NCBI GenBank assembly: GCA_945902975.1
Contig: CAMDNL010000005.1
Span: 1-39,023 of the forward strand
From: Chitinophaga pinensis
GTDB lineage: Bacteria > Bacteroidota > Bacteroidia > Chitinophagales > Chitinophagaceae
Length of the DNA stretch: 39,023 bases
Reading direction: 5' to 3'
Made by a program: the position numbers and the translations under genes. The first letter of the stretch is position 1. Each line of letters begins with the position of its first letter. Positions 29,552 to 39,023 of the stretch are shown in pieces. The notes below the pieces were generated by a model. It was not told where the DNA came from. It worked only from the letters and a program-made list of their open reading frames with translations, and searched no databases.

Positions 29552-31207
29552 TTAGATTTTGTACATCTTCTCGTAGTACTCGTCGGCCATTCTGTTACTG
29601 TCAAATTGGAAACGAACATCCTTCATACCATTTTGAGTAATTTGTCTCCAAGTGTCTTTTTGCTCGTAATACATTGGTACAATTTGCTGCTCTAAAATTT
29701 TATACATTTCATTTAAATCATATTCATCTTGGGCTTCTGTACTCATATTGGCATAATCTGCTTTTGGAACTACAAAACCATTGTTGCCATGGTTTACAAA
29801 TTCTGGTATCCATCCATCATCGGTAGAGAAGTTGACAGCGCCGTTCATTGCTGCAGTCATTCCACTGGTGCCAGAAGCTTCTCTTGGTACTCTTGGATTG
29901 TTTAACCAAACATCAGAAGCTTGCTTCATACGCTTACTTAAAGCCAATTCATATCCTACTAAGACTGCTACATTCTTATAGTTCTTACTTAGATTCACTA
30001 AGTGGTTGAATTGAGAAATAGCTGGATGGTCTACTGGGTATGGCTTTCCTGCAAATATAATTTGAACAGGGTGTTTTGAATTAGACAATAATTTTTCGAA
30101 TCTTTCTAAATCCCATGATAAGAAATCGGCACGCTTATAGCCTGCAAATCTTCTAGCCCAAACAATGGTCAACACATTTGGATCAAATATTTTTCCAGTT
30201 TGGTCTGCTATAATTTCAAAAGCACGCTTTTTTAAATACCATTTTCTGTCATCAAAACCTGTATCATCCGCAGCTTCAGCAAATTTGTACAATTGCTTGT
30301 CTGCCCAATAACGCCAGTTTTGTGCGTTGGTAATATGGTCAATTGGACAAATGCCTTCATATTTACCCCACATTTCACGGCTTACATGTCCGTGTAATTC
30401 TGAAACACCATTCGCCTTTCTTGCAAAACGAAGGGCAGCTAAAGAGTGGTTAAATTGATCATCTTGAATTCCAGTCAATCTTCTTACTTCGTCCAATCCT
30501 AATCCACAGAAATAACCCATATTATGACATAAGTAAATATCGTGCTTCTCGTTACCTGCTTCCTCAGGTGTATGGGTGGTAAACACTAGACGCTTTTTAA
30601 CTTCGTCTAATGACTTATACTTGTTCAATAAATAAAACGCGGCAGAAAATCCATGCGCTTCATTTAAGTGGTAGACTTCTGGGTTAAAATTTAATTCGTC
30701 AATCAATTTTGCACCACCCACACCCAACAAAATAAACTGTGCCACTTTTGTAGCCACGTTGGCATCATATAAACGATGTGTTATAGTTTGAGAAACATAA
30801 TCATTCTCTGGTAAATCAGTACTTAATAAAAATAAGGGAGCACTGCAAAAAATATTAGGTGCTAAATAGTAGGCTTTTACCCAAACTGGATGGTCATGGA
30901 TTAAGATTTGATATTTAATACCAGTATCTTCTAAGAAGCTATACATCTTCTCCATAAAAGTAACCTGCAATGTCTGGTCTTGATTTCTTGATTGATCATA
31001 GTAGCCATATTTCCATAGCATACCAATACCAATCATGTTTTGATTCAATTCAAAGGCGCTTCTTAAATGGGATCCTGCTAAAAAACCTAGACCACCACTA
31101 TAAATTTTTAAAGGCTGGTGGATGGCGAACTCCATAGAGAAATAAGCCGCTTTCTTGGAATACTTTTCATTAATAGGGTAAGGAACTTCGAAGTTTCTAA
31201 AAGACAT
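29552..31207 (-). CDS. glgP: Alpha-glucan (glycogen/starch) phosphorylase family GT35 homologue, short form, lacking the canonical PLP lysine
   Basis: AYFSMEFAIHQPLKIYSGGLGFLAGSHLRSA, VYHLNEAHGFSA, VWARRFAGYKRADFL, REASGTSGMTAAMNGAVNFSTDDGWIPEF; 551 aa. Confidence 0.85.
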   Translation of the reverse strand: MSFRNFEVPYPINEKYSKKAAYFSMEFAIHQPLKIYSGGLGFLAGSHLRSAFELNQNMIGIGMLWKYGYYDQSRNQDQTLQVTFMEKMYSFLEDTGIKYQILIHDHPVWVKAYYLAPNIFCSAPLFLLSTDLPENDYVSQTITHRLYDANVATKVAQFILLGVGGAKLIDELNFNPEVYHLNEAHGFSAAFYLLNKYKSLDEVKKRLVFTTHTPEEAGNEKHDIYLCHNMGYFCGLGLDEVRRLTGIQDDQFNHSLAALRFARKANGVSELHGHVSREMWGKYEGICPIDHITNAQNWRYWADKQLYKFAEAADDTGFDDRKWYLKKRAFEIIADQTGKIFDPNVLTIVWARRFAGYKRADFLSWDLERFEKLLSNSKHPVQIIFAGKPYPVDHPAISQFNHLVNLSKNYKNVAVLVGYELALSKRMKQASDVWLNNPRVPREASGTSGMTAAMNGAVNFSTDDGWIPEFVNHGNNGFVVPKADYANMSTEAQDEYDLNEMYKILEQQIVPMYYEQKDTWRQITQNGMKDVRFQFDSNRMADEYYEKMYKI

Positions 31208-31316
31208 GTTTTTGATCTTTGGTTAATTTGACCCACAATATATCCTATTTGCCTTTAAATTTGGTCCAAGGCAAGCCTAGTGTGAATAACAATCGTTTGC
31301 AATGGCAGAATGTGGA

Positions 31317-32264
31317 TTATTTCTTAGACTTTGGCTTTCTTTTTTTATCGTAGCTGTCATTAAAGTAGCAGGTCATGTTTCTATGACTACCGCAATTTCC
31401 ATCTTCCTTAATTTTTATGACATTACCAGTAATTGTGAATTGAATGGTACAAGGATCACCTTTTTCAGAATAAGTGGCTTGGTTTTTAATAAAATTCAAG
31501 AGGCCTTTAAGTTCACCAACACAATCGCCTTCTTTCTTTTCAAAATGTAAGAAGAATTGGTATTTATTGGCATTGCCAAAGTCTCTTAGTGAAATAAAGT
31601 TCTTTTTATCTCTAGCATAGTCTCCACTAAAAGTATTGAGCGTGGGTAATGTGTCAATTGGATTTAAAATAGCTTTTTGTGCTGGCTTAATATTGGCATC
31701 CAAGTAGATCAATCTAAATCCTTGATCGGTATACGCCCATCCTTTTTTTTCATTCGAGATGCCCTTCTCAGGGTCTAATTTATTTTCTTCAATTAAAAAG
31801 GTAGGTTCCTTATTGATTAATAATGTTTTACCATACAATTGAGAACTTTTTTGTGAAAGGTCAAATTGAGTTAAAACCTGATAGTCTAAAAAAACATTTT
31901 TCTTACTAAATGTAATGACAAATACTGTTTGTTTTCTGGCATCCTTATTATTTAATAATAAATAGTATTCTGTTTCTTTTTCAATTTTACCAACTGTAAA
32001 AATGGATGCATTTTTTAAAAGCTTAGGAGCAATGACATCGACTACTGAATCGGGTAAAAATTGTTCCAAGGCTTTTCTGCCAATTTCCACTGTATCTGTG
32101 AAGGAGGCTAAATTGGTATCATTGATTCGAATAGGCAATTCAATATTTTTGAAAGCTGCATTGAAATCATTTATTTTCAAAGGGGTATTCCCAGATAGGT
32201 CTGTTTTTGTTTCAGCACACCCAATCAATGCCAATAGGATCAAAAGATGACTTAGATAGCGCAT
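31317..32264 (-). CDS. Hypothetical lipoprotein
   Basis: Lipobox-like MRYLSHLLILLALIGCAETKTD; no family recognised. Confidence 0.65.
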   Translation of the reverse strand: MRYLSHLLILLALIGCAETKTDLSGNTPLKINDFNAAFKNIELPIRINDTNLASFTDTVEIGRKALEQFLPDSVVDVIAPKLLKNASIFTVGKIEKETEYYLLLNNKDARKQTVFVITFSKKNVFLDYQVLTQFDLSQKSSQLYGKTLLINKEPTFLIEENKLDPEKGISNEKKGWAYTDQGFRLIYLDANIKPAQKAILNPIDTLPTLNTFSGDYARDKKNFISLRDFGNANKYQFFLHFEKKEGDCVGELKGLLNFIKNQATYSEKGDPCTIQFTITGNVIKIKEDGNCGSHRNMTCYFNDSYDKKRKPKSKK

Positions 32265-32339
32265 GGCACTCTATTTTTTGCTAAAATAGGCAACAATATG
32301 CCTTTAACAATGGGTTTATAGTTAAATTTACATTCAATT

Positions 32340-34211
32340 ATGTTTCATAAATCCTTAGATCAACTGCATGAGTCTGTTCCAGTAAAAAATAAAACTGGAT
32401 GGAGGCGGTTATTTGCCTTTATTGGGCCTGCTTATTTAGTTAGTGTGGGTTATATGGATCCAGGTAACTGGGCGACCGATTTACAAGGGGGTGCTGCTTT
32501 TGGATTTCAATTAATTTGGATTTTGTTGCTAAGCAATATCATGGCCATTCTACTGCAAAGTTTAAGTGCAAGATTGGGCATTGTTAGGCGTTTAGATTTG
32601 GCACAAGTCAATAGAGAGACCTATCCTAAATTTGTCAATTTTTGTTTATACCTACTAGCAGAATTGGCTATTGCTGCCACCGATTTAGCCGAAGTTTTGG
32701 GGATGGCGATAGGTATTAAATTGTTAACAGGCTTGCCCTTAATGTATGGAACCATCATCACGGTGGCAGATACTTTTTTATTCATGTTATTACAACGATA
32801 TGGAATTCGTAAAATGGAGGCTTTTATTTTTGTTTTAGTAGCCACCATTGGAGGCAGTTTTCTTGCAGAAATGATCATTGCAAAGCCTGATTTAATTGGT
32901 GCAGCAAAGGGGCTTGTTCCTTCTGCATTATCACCTGCAGCATTATACATAGCAGTGGGCATGATTGGGGCCACTGTGATGCCACATAATTTATATTTAC
33001 ATTCTGCACTCGTTCAAACAAGGAAAATAGAAAGAACAAGTGCCGGGATTAAAAAATCACTCTGGTATAATTTTATTGATAGCGCCATCGCTTTAAATGC
33101 AGCTTTTTTTGTGAATGCGGCAATTTTGATTTTAGCTGCTACAGCTTTTTACCAAACAGGCAATCAATCTATCGCTAAGATAGAAGAGGCACATGCTTTA
33201 TTAGCGCCATTATTGGGTTCAAAATTGGCGCCTATTTTATTTGCTGTCGCCTTAATTGCAGCTGGTCAAAGCTCTACGGTCACGGGCACATTATCTGGCC
33301 AAATTGTGATGGAAGGATATTTAAATCTAAGGTTGAATCCTTGGATCAGAAGACTGCTTACTAGACTAGTTGCCATTGTACCTGCAGTCTTGGTGATTGG
33401 AATCATGGGAGAAGGCAGGGTGGACGAGCTACTTGTTTTTAGTCAAGTTATTTTGAGTTTACAATTAGGCTTTGCCGTAATTCCTCTTATTCACTTTGTG
33501 AGTGATAAAAGTACCATGGGTGAATTTGCCATCAAATCTTGGGTTAAAATTTTAGCATGGTTGGTAGCGAGTATTTTAGTCTTTTTGAATGCCAATTTAG
33601 TATTTGATTTTGCCAAGGCTTTTCTCTTTGGACCAACTTCTTTGTTTATTAAACTATTACTTGTTTTATTTATTCTTTTCTTTTTTGCGTTGTTATTGTA
33701 TATCATCATTTTCCCAATGATTCAGTCAAAGAAAAAGCAAGAAAGAACAGCATTGCATGGCGCAGCTGTAGAATTGGATTGGACGAAAGCAGCACCCATT
33801 GACAGAATTGCGATTGCTGTAGACTTTACCGCAGGAGATGCCAATTTAATTAAATCTGCCATTTCGCAAGCACATGCTGGAACAGAATTGATTTTGATCC
33901 ATGTAGTAGAAAGCGTGACTGCAAGTTATTTTCAAGAAATAAGTGATGATGAAGAATCTAGAAAGGATAAAGAAAGACTCGAGTTATATGCAGCAACATT
34001 AAGTGAAAAAGGATATAAGGTTCAATTTGTTGTTGGCTATAAAAACAGGGTTAAAGAGATTGTACGCATTGTAAATACCACAGAGGCTCAACTATTAGTC
34101 ATGGGGGCGCATCATCATTATGGCTGGAAAGATTATTTCTTTGGGGAGACCATTGAATCTGTTAGGCATAAGGTAAAAATCCCTGTGTTGATTGTGCAGC
34201 AATCTTCTTAA
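32340..34211 (+). CDS. mntH: Nramp family divalent metal transporter fused to a C-terminal universal stress protein (USP) domain
   Basis: TM1 DPGNWATDLQGG, TM6 VMPHNLYLHSALVQTR, AGQSSTVTGTLSGQIVMEG; from ~aa 485 IDRIAIAVDFTAGDANLI...LILIHVVES...LLVMGAHHHYGWKDYFFGETIESVRHKVKIPVLIV. Confidence 0.94.
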   Translation: MFHKSLDQLHESVPVKNKTGWRRLFAFIGPAYLVSVGYMDPGNWATDLQGGAAFGFQLIWILLLSNIMAILLQSLSARLGIVRRLDLAQVNRETYPKFVNFCLYLLAELAIAATDLAEVLGMAIGIKLLTGLPLMYGTIITVADTFLFMLLQRYGIRKMEAFIFVLVATIGGSFLAEMIIAKPDLIGAAKGLVPSALSPAALYIAVGMIGATVMPHNLYLHSALVQTRKIERTSAGIKKSLWYNFIDSAIALNAAFFVNAAILILAATAFYQTGNQSIAKIEEAHALLAPLLGSKLAPILFAVALIAAGQSSTVTGTLSGQIVMEGYLNLRLNPWIRRLLTRLVAIVPAVLVIGIMGEGRVDELLVFSQVILSLQLGFAVIPLIHFVSDKSTMGEFAIKSWVKILAWLVASILVFLNANLVFDFAKAFLFGPTSLFIKLLLVLFILFFFALLLYIIIFPMIQSKKKQERTALHGAAVELDWTKAAPIDRIAIAVDFTAGDANLIKSAISQAHAGTELILIHVVESVTASYFQEISDDEESRKDKERLELYAATLSEKGYKVQFVVGYKNRVKEIVRIVNTTEAQLLVMGAHHHYGWKDYFFGETIESVRHKVKIPVLIVQQSS

Positions 34212-34240
34212 TATTCTGGGGCCTATTTAGCTACATTTAG

Positions 34241-34248
34241 TACATTTG
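34241..34248 (+). promoter_or_regulatory. Candidate -7 element (TACATTTG) of icd
   Basis: TAnnTTTG motif 21 nt upstream of the ATG. Confidence 0.45.
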
Positions 34249-34268
34249 CAGACAAAATTTTTAAACAT

Positions 34269-35501
34269 ATGGGACAAAAAATTAAAGTAGACAATCCAGT
34301 GGTAGAATTGGATGGAGATGAAATGACAAGAATCATTTGGAAATTCATTAAGGATAAATTGATTTTACCTTATCTAGAATTAGATATTAAATATTATGAT
34401 TTGGGTATGGAGTATCGTGATGCAACCAATGACCAGGTGACGATTGATGCTGCCAATGCAATCAAGCAATATGGTGTTGGTATCAAATGTGCCACCATCA
34501 CGCCAGATGAGCAAAGAGTAGAAGAGTTTAAATTAAAACAAATGTGGAAAAGCCCTAATGGCACCATTCGTAATATCTTAGATGGTACGGTATTTCGTGA
34601 GCCAATCGTTTGTGCGAATGTGCCACGTTTAGTTCCAAACTGGACAGCGCCAATTTGTATTGGACGTCATGCATTTGGAGATCAATACCGTGCAACAGAC
34701 TTTGTTACAAAAGGCAAAGGAAAATTAACGGTCAAGTTTGAAGGTGAAGATGGAACTGTACAAGAATTTGAAGTATTTAATTTTAAGGGAGACGGCGTGG
34801 CATTGGCCATGTACAATACAGATGAAAGTATTTATGGATTTGCAAGAGCTTGTTTTAACCAAGCATTAGCAAAAAAATGGCCTTTGTATTTATCGACAAA
34901 AAATACCATCTTAAAAAAGTACGATGGTCGCTTTAAAGATATTTTTGAAGAAGTATATCAAAATGAGTTCGTAACAAAATATGCAGATGCTGGTATTACT
35001 TATGAGCATCGTTTAATTGATGATATGGTAGCGAGTGCTTTAAAGTGGAATGGTAATTTTGTATGGGCTTGTAAGAACTATGACGGTGACGTACAATCTG
35101 ATACGGTGGCACAAGGATTTGGCTCATTGGGTTTAATGACATCTACTTTAATTACACCAGATGGCAAAGTGATGGAAGCAGAAGCTGCACACGGTACGGT
35201 GACACGTCACTTCCGTGAGCACCAAAAAGGGAACAGAACTTCTACCAATCCTATTGCATCTATTTTTGCTTGGACAAGAGGCTTAGAATTTAGAGGTCAA
35301 TTGGATAATAATCAAGAATTGATTCGTTTCTCTAAAGCATTAGAAGAAGTTTGTGTGGAAACAGTGGAGTCTGGAATTATGACAAAGGACTTAGCAGTTT
35401 GTGTGCATGGCAATAAAGTGAAGCATGGCGATCACTATGTATACACAGAAGAATTCTTAGATGCACTTGACTCTAATTTGCAAAAGAAATTGGCTAAATA
35501 A
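34269..35501 (+). CDS. icd: Isocitrate dehydrogenase (NADP+), eukaryote-like type
   Basis: [84 protein letters not shown]. Confidence 0.97.
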   Translation: MGQKIKVDNPVVELDGDEMTRIIWKFIKDKLILPYLELDIKYYDLGMEYRDATNDQVTIDAANAIKQYGVGIKCATITPDEQRVEEFKLKQMWKSPNGTIRNILDGTVFREPIVCANVPRLVPNWTAPICIGRHAFGDQYRATDFVTKGKGKLTVKFEGEDGTVQEFEVFNFKGDGVALAMYNTDESIYGFARACFNQALAKKWPLYLSTKNTILKKYDGRFKDIFEEVYQNEFVTKYADAGITYEHRLIDDMVASALKWNGNFVWACKNYDGDVQSDTVAQGFGSLGLMTSTLITPDGKVMEAEAAHGTVTRHFREHQKGNRTSTNPIASIFAWTRGLEFRGQLDNNQELIRFSKALEEVCVETVESGIMTKDLAVCVHGNKVKHGDHYVYTEEFLDALDSNLQKKLAK

Positions 35502-35600
35502 TTAAGAAATAAATTTAGAAATAATACAAATTCTCTCCTCGCTCTGCGCAGTGCTCGAAAGATCGTCTAGCATTAGTATTATTGTCTAAATTAAACATAT

Positions 35601-35637
35601 AAAAAAGCCCGGTAGTTAATTACTATCGGGCTTTTTT
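35601..35637. terminator. Bidirectional rho-independent terminator between icd and the Cys-rich peptide gene
   Basis: AGCCCGGTAGT / ACTATCGGGCT (11 bp, one G-U) flanked by an A-run and a T-run. Confidence 0.9.
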
Positions 35638-35667
35638 GTGAAACCTTGAGGGGCGTACAAATTTTTC

Positions 35668-35862
35668 TTAGTTTGTCTTTGCTTTTGGCGTTTCTTTTTT
35701 CATTTCTTTACACTTGCCATCTTTCATACAGTTCTTATCACATTTGTGCGCTTTTGCTTCTTTCTTGCAATCTTTGCAATCTTTCTTACCACAATTTGCA
35801 GAAGCGGTGTTTGCAGCTAATAATAATACAGATACAAATAATACGGTTGCTAATTTTTTCAT
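35668..35862 (-). CDS. Small secreted Cys/Lys-rich peptide, candidate metal-binding
   Basis: Signal peptide MKKLATVLFVSVLLLAANTASA then NCGKKDCKDCKKEAKAHKCDKNCMKDGKCKEMKKETPKAKTN; six Cys. Confidence 0.8.
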   Translation of the reverse strand: MKKLATVLFVSVLLLAANTASANCGKKDCKDCKKEAKAHKCDKNCMKDGKCKEMKKETPKAKTN

Positions 35863-35973
35863 GATGTTATTTTTATTGTTATTTATTCTTTAAATGCTAG
35901 GTGCAATTTACACAATCCATTAGAAATTGACCATCCTTTTACTATGATTTTACTCATTTTTCTGTTAAATCGG

Positions 35974-37629
35974 TTATTTCAATACTTCTAATATAGGTTT
36001 TCCAATAGACCCGCTTGGCATCTGAATGCCTAAAAGGGTCGTGACTGTAGGTGCAATATCTGTCATATAATTCACCGAATTAACTTGGCCTTTTTTAATG
36101 CCATTGCCATACCATAGCAATGGAATATGGGCATCATAATTATAAAAAACGCCATGGTTTGTGCCCGTGGCATATCCATCCATATAACCTGATTTAGTCA
36201 TAATAAATAAATCGCCACTTCTTTGAGGATTATAGCCATTGACAATCCTTTCTCTTAGTTCCTGAGGCAATGCAGCAGTTGCAGCTTGACGTGATTCAAT
36301 TACTTGAACTATGCCTGGTTTTTGCTCCACATATTGACGTACTATTTGAACCAATTTATCCTGACTAACGCCAAGACTATCCATTAAAGGATGGTTGAAA
36401 TGAATATTGTATTCATTGATCGCAGAAATTAATTTATCGCTCAAGCCTTGCTTTAACAATAATTGTCCCAATTCTTTTTTAATACCTGATTCACTGATCA
36501 ATCCACCTGGAATTTTATGTTTTTTAGAAAAATCAGGAATATTGGCTACAGCATGGTCTGCTGTTAAAAAAACGGTGTAATTATTTTTCCCAACTTGTTG
36601 ATCTAAACTCGCAAATAGTTGAGCGATGACTGCATCAAGCTTGACATAACTATCTAGGGTCTCCCAAGAATTTGGACCAAAGGAGTGACCAATATAGTCG
36701 GGAGATGAAAAGCTGATTGCCAATAAATCAGTGATATCATCCTTGCCTAACTGCGCACTCACCAAAGCCTTTTCTGCCATTTCTAGCACAATATTATTAC
36801 CATAAGGGGTAGAGGAAATTTTACCATAATCCTTGCCAATAAATTGTGATAAGGTGTAAGGGAACCCTTTTTGTTCTGCACCTAAAGGGGTAGATTCATA
36901 GGCGTTGATATCTCCATCACAATTCGCTTCGTAGACCGATTTTGCTAAACTTAAGTTCCAACCTTTTGTATAGAAGCTATCTACTCTATGTAGACTATTG
37001 TATTCACTTACCCATTTTGGTAGACTTTTTCCATAATAGGTAGAGCTAATAAAATTACCCGATTTGCTATCATACCAAAAAGCACCATCTGCACTATGAC
37101 CGGCAGGAATGATGGCACCTCTATCTTTAATGGAGATACCATATACTTTACTTTTAAAATTATTCGCCAACTTGATCTCATCTCCAAGTGTGGTCGTCCA
37201 AACATTGACTGGGCTCATTTTTCCGGCTGAACTGCCTTCCACACCTACCGACACTACGGTTGGATCTTCAACACAATAGACCGTCCTTTGTTGATAATTA
37301 TCGTACCATTGGTTTCCTGCAATGCCGTGCAATGCTGGCGTGGAGCCAGTGTATACCGCAGCATGTCCACAAGCAGTGACTGTTGGCACGTAAGGAATTA
37401 AGTTATTATTACAACTAGCGCCTTCATTTATAAAGCGCATAAAACCTTGTTGGGAGGTGAAATGGGATTTAAATTGATTAATATAATCCCAGCGCATTTG
37501 ATCAATCACAATACCAACAATCAGTTTAGGTTTACTTGAAGTGCTTGATGGGATTGATTTTTGGGCCTGAGCATTGCTTACAAAAGACAAGATCAAAAAA
37601 CATAAAAGGGGTAAAATACGCATGTTCAC
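35974..37629 (-). CDS. pafA: PafA-like alkaline phosphatase (alkaline phosphatase superfamily)
   Basis: KLIVGIVIDQMRWDYI, YVPTVTACGHAAVYTGSTPALHGIAGNQWYDN, ISIKDRGAIIPAGHSADGAFWYD (KxR of PafA monoesterases), TADHAVANIP; signal peptide. Confidence 0.9.
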   Translation of the reverse strand: MNMRILPLLCFLILSFVSNAQAQKSIPSSTSSKPKLIVGIVIDQMRWDYINQFKSHFTSQQGFMRFINEGASCNNNLIPYVPTVTACGHAAVYTGSTPALHGIAGNQWYDNYQQRTVYCVEDPTVVSVGVEGSSAGKMSPVNVWTTTLGDEIKLANNFKSKVYGISIKDRGAIIPAGHSADGAFWYDSKSGNFISSTYYGKSLPKWVSEYNSLHRVDSFYTKGWNLSLAKSVYEANCDGDINAYESTPLGAEQKGFPYTLSQFIGKDYGKISSTPYGNNIVLEMAEKALVSAQLGKDDITDLLAISFSSPDYIGHSFGPNSWETLDSYVKLDAVIAQLFASLDQQVGKNNYTVFLTADHAVANIPDFSKKHKIPGGLISESGIKKELGQLLLKQGLSDKLISAINEYNIHFNHPLMDSLGVSQDKLVQIVRQYVEQKPGIVQVIESRQAATAALPQELRERIVNGYNPQRSGDLFIMTKSGYMDGYATGTNHGVFYNYDAHIPLLWYGNGIKKGQVNSVNYMTDIAPTVTTLLGIQMPSGSIGKPILEVLK

Positions 37630-37686
37630 ATGATTTTAGGACTGCAAATTACGTATAATTATGGCCCATAGAAGCTAAAAAATTAT

Positions 37687-37694
37687 TAAATTTG
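37687..37694 (+). promoter_or_regulatory. Candidate -7 element (TAAATTTG) upstream of the alpha-oxoamine synthase
   Basis: TAnnTTTG motif, ATG 19 nt downstream. Confidence 0.4.
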
Positions 37695-37712
37695 CAGGTA
37701 TAATTAAAACCT

Positions 37713-38969
37713 ATGGCAGATATATTTGAAAGACTAATTAAAAACTACGGCCCAATTGGTCAGCACCGTGAAAGAGCACATGGCTATTTTGCATTTCCTA
37801 AATTAGAGGGCGAAATTGGCTCTAAGATGAAATTTAGAGGGCAAGAAATGATTGTGTGGAGTTTAAATAATTATTTAGGCTTAGCCAATCATCCAGAAGT
37901 TCGAAAGGCAGATGCAGACGGCGCTGCTCAATATGGTTTAGCCTTGCCAATGGGTGCTAGAATGATGAGTGGGAATAGTGACTTACACGAACAATTAGAA
38001 AAAGAATTAGCAGTATTTGTGCATATGGAAGACTCGATTCTGATGAACTATGGATACCAAGGGATCATGAGCGCGATTGATGCTATTTGTGGCCGTCATG
38101 ATGTAGTGGTGTATGATGCGGAATGTCATGCATGCATTATTGATGGTTTAAGAATGATTCCAGGTCATCGATTTGTTTTCAAACACAACGATGTAGAAGA
38201 TTGTGAGAAACAATTGCTAAGAGCACAAGCTTTGATAGACAAACAACAATCAGGCGGTGTATTGGTGATTACAGAAGGCGTATTTGGAATGGCAGGTGAT
38301 CAGGGTAAAGTGAAAGAGATTGCCGCTTTAAAAAAGAAAGTGCCGTTTCGTTTATTGGTAGATGATGCACATGGATTTGGTACATTAGGTGCAACTGGAG
38401 CAGGCGCAGGAGAGGCACAAGGCTGTCAGGATGAAATTGATTTATACTTCTCTACTTTTGCTAAGAGTATGGCATCGATAGGTGCTTTCATGGCTGGACC
38501 AAGAACGATCATTGATTATATCCGTTATAATATTCGTTCACAAATTTTTGCAAAAAGTTTACCAATGCCATATGTAGTGGGTAACTTAAAGCGTTTAGAA
38601 TTGTTAAGATCGAAGCCAGAACTAAAAGCAAATCTGTGGAAGAATGCATTGGCATTACAAAATGGATTGAAAAAAAGAGGATTTGATATTGGTAAAACCG
38701 ATTCTGTAGTGACACCAGTGTATATGAAAGGTGGAGTAGAAGAAGCTACCGCAATGGTGATGGATATCAGAGAAAATTATAAAATCTTCTGTTCTATTGT
38801 GGTGTATCCTGTTATTCCAAAAGGACATATCATTTACAGATTGATTCCTACCGCAGTGCATACACAGGAGGAGATTGATTTGACATTAAAAGCATTTAGT
38901 GAGACCAAGGCGAAGTTGGATGCAGGTGCTTATAAAGTGGCTGAAATTCCAGACATGGCTAATAAATAA
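37713..38969 (+). CDS. PLP-dependent alpha-oxoamine synthase family protein (serine palmitoyltransferase / 2-amino-3-ketobutyrate CoA ligase-like)
   Basis: WSLNNYLGLANHPEV, MSGNSDLHEQLEKELA, LLVDDAHGFGTLGATGAG, PLP-Lys region YFSTFAKSMASIGAFMAG, CSIVVYPVIPKGHIIYRLIPTAVHTQEEID. Confidence 0.88.
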   Translation: MADIFERLIKNYGPIGQHRERAHGYFAFPKLEGEIGSKMKFRGQEMIVWSLNNYLGLANHPEVRKADADGAAQYGLALPMGARMMSGNSDLHEQLEKELAVFVHMEDSILMNYGYQGIMSAIDAICGRHDVVVYDAECHACIIDGLRMIPGHRFVFKHNDVEDCEKQLLRAQALIDKQQSGGVLVITEGVFGMAGDQGKVKEIAALKKKVPFRLLVDDAHGFGTLGATGAGAGEAQGCQDEIDLYFSTFAKSMASIGAFMAGPRTIIDYIRYNIRSQIFAKSLPMPYVVGNLKRLELLRSKPELKANLWKNALALQNGLKKRGFDIGKTDSVVTPVYMKGGVEEATAMVMDIRENYKIFCSIVVYPVIPKGHIIYRLIPTAVHTQEEIDLTLKAFSETKAKLDAGAYKVAEIPDMANK

Positions 38970-39023
38970 AATTGGTCTAATTAAAATTGAAAACAATTTG
39001 AATATAAAATGAGTCTCCCAAAA

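Noticed and set aside
31302-31550. Plus-strand 82-aa ORF with hydrophobic N-terminus
   Set aside because: Antisense to the hypothetical lipoprotein gene, which has a lipobox and full-length ORF; the opposite frame looks incidental.
35646-35864. Plus-strand 72-aa Leu/Ser/Cys-rich ORF
   Set aside because: Antisense to the Cys-rich secreted peptide, which has a proper signal peptide; the plus-strand frame is probably its mirror.
39009-39023. Possible start of another CDS (ATG AGT CTC CCA AAA)
   Set aside because: Only five codons before the window ends; cannot be supported.

Overview
This 39-kb window is compact core chromosome from a low-GC Bacteroidota bacterium. A Chitinophagaceae-like source is my inference from gene content, TAnnTTTG-type promoter motifs and the protein sequences. 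It holds a partial GH3-family gene at the left edge, then dxr, rseP, ssrA (tmRNA), katG, a DUF1080 protein, a nitroreductase, a serine hydrolase, a GH13 amylase, pyrF, gcdH-like, aroK, a DUF423 protein, ftsK, a LolA-like gene, rpsO, pnp, prmA, plsY, a YdeI/OmdA protein, dnaG, a STAS protein, clpC, ubiX, a GT35 phosphorylase homologue, an Nramp-USP fusion, icd, a small Cys-rich secreted peptide, a PafA-like phosphatase and an alpha-oxoamine synthase. I saw no CRISPR array, transposon, phage, integron or defence island, and no convincing multi-gene undescribed system. The best leads are small: (1) a GT35 homologue with Thr where the PLP-binding Lys should be; (2) a 64-aa secreted Cys/Lys-rich peptide; (3) a tmRNA tag ending AMAA; (4) strong hairpins flanking rpsO; (5) an unannotated 50-aa membrane protein; (6) a 16-bp hairpin behind the tmRNA terminator; (7) a GC-rich palindromic patch after icd; (8) a 19-bp tandem repeat at the end of dnaG. 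All calls come from reading the sequence and supplied ORFs; no database search was run.
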